In this document: in pieces, positions 63,794-64,000 of the stretch
How the letters are laid out: each line of letters starts with the position of its first letter
Position numbering within the stretch: position 1 is the first letter of the stretch
NCBI GenBank assembly: GCA_905182985.1
Contig: CAJJDN010000009.1
Coordinates: forward strand, 70,834 to 134,833
Reading direction: 5' to 3'
DNA length: 64,000 nucleotides
Source of the DNA: Paramecium sonneborni
Taxonomy: Eukaryota; Ciliophora; Oligohymenophorea; Peniculida; Parameciidae
Program-made: the position numbers and the translations under genes
Notes under the pieces: generated by a model
The model's input: the letters and a program-made list of their open reading frames with translations, nothing else
What the model was told of the DNA's origin: nothing
Database searches by the model: none

Positions 63794-64000
63794 ATGAAAA
63801 TTAAGAAGAAGAATGAATTACAGAGAGTCACAGAGTTGGGGGAGCACATATTGAAATCTTAAAATACAATGTTGGCTGCAAAAATTGATCAATTGAAGAA
63901 GGAGATTTAAAATATGAAATCTGTATACAACAACCCAATATATCTAGTTTCTAGTTACCAGAATAAGCAGAGAGAGAGCTAGTTTAATCAGAAGAACTAA
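63794..64000 (+). CDS. 5' end of a gene running off the window, coiled coil
   Basis: The frame opens at ATG 63794 after an AT-rich leader and stays open to the window end. The protein begins MKIKKKNELQRVTELGEH and has a heptad-like charged helix (AAKIDQLKKEIQNM). Composition is clearly less AT-rich than upstream. A possible 25-nt intron lies at about 63922-63946 and would change the reading frame after it. No family can be assigned from the 69 codons seen. Confidence 0.55.

Noticed and set aside
1..64000. tRNA, rRNA, telomere repeats, transposons or phage/bacterial systems
   Set aside because: I looked for tRNA-like cloverleaf stretches, G-rich telomere repeats and transposase motifs by eye and saw none I could support; a covariance-model tRNA search would be the decisive check.

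Overview
The window looks like a piece of a ciliate somatic (macronuclear) genome, almost certainly Paramecium or a close relative. Three things show this. The sequence is extremely AT-rich. Real reading frames run through hundreds of TAA and TAG codons (glutamine) and end only at TGA. Genes are interrupted by introns of only 20 to 32 nt that begin GTA and mostly end TAG. All gene models below were built by hand with TAA/TAG = Gln and by removing such micro-introns; for each multi-exon model the spliced length is an exact multiple of three.

Layout. 1-4 kb: RPA1 on the minus strand, with its 3' half present twice because of an unmerged contig overlap around a single N. 4.2-9.2 kb: a dual-specificity phosphatase (+), a secreted beta/gamma-crystallin-like protein (-) and a Fused/STK36-type kinase with a long helical-repeat tail (+). 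9.2-19.3 kb: a complete VPS13 lipid-transfer protein (-). 19.3-21.7 kb: AT-rich DNA holding a probable gene relic. 21.7-24.6 kb: an EF-hand protein and an unrecognised Q-rich protein (both -). 25.0-47.9 kb: one giant minus-strand gene for a secreted protein of about 7,600 residues, mostly 17 tandem units of about 424 residues, each made of two related LamG/concanavalin-like half-domains. 48.0-52.4 kb: a possible broken small gene, a small secreted protein, a Cys-rich membrane protein, LSM12 and two tandem RING-CH (MARCH-type) ubiquitin ligases, all minus. 53.7-57.1 kb: a cyclic-nucleotide-domain potassium channel (+). 57.2-59.5 kb: an acid-ceramidase/NAAA-like amidase followed by a decayed tandem copy (-). 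59.6-62.8 kb: eIF2D (-), whose 5' third is again duplicated across an N gap. 62.8-64 kb: AT-rich DNA with one small ORF and the start of another gene.

The neighbours are mostly unrelated housekeeping and signalling genes packed with spacers of about 30 to 200 bp, not an operon. The most novel item is the giant tandem-repeat secreted protein. A second theme is a set of introns whose frame requires an AAG, GAG or CAG acceptor in place of TAG. Two scaffolding duplications should be corrected before any gene or copy counts are taken from this window.
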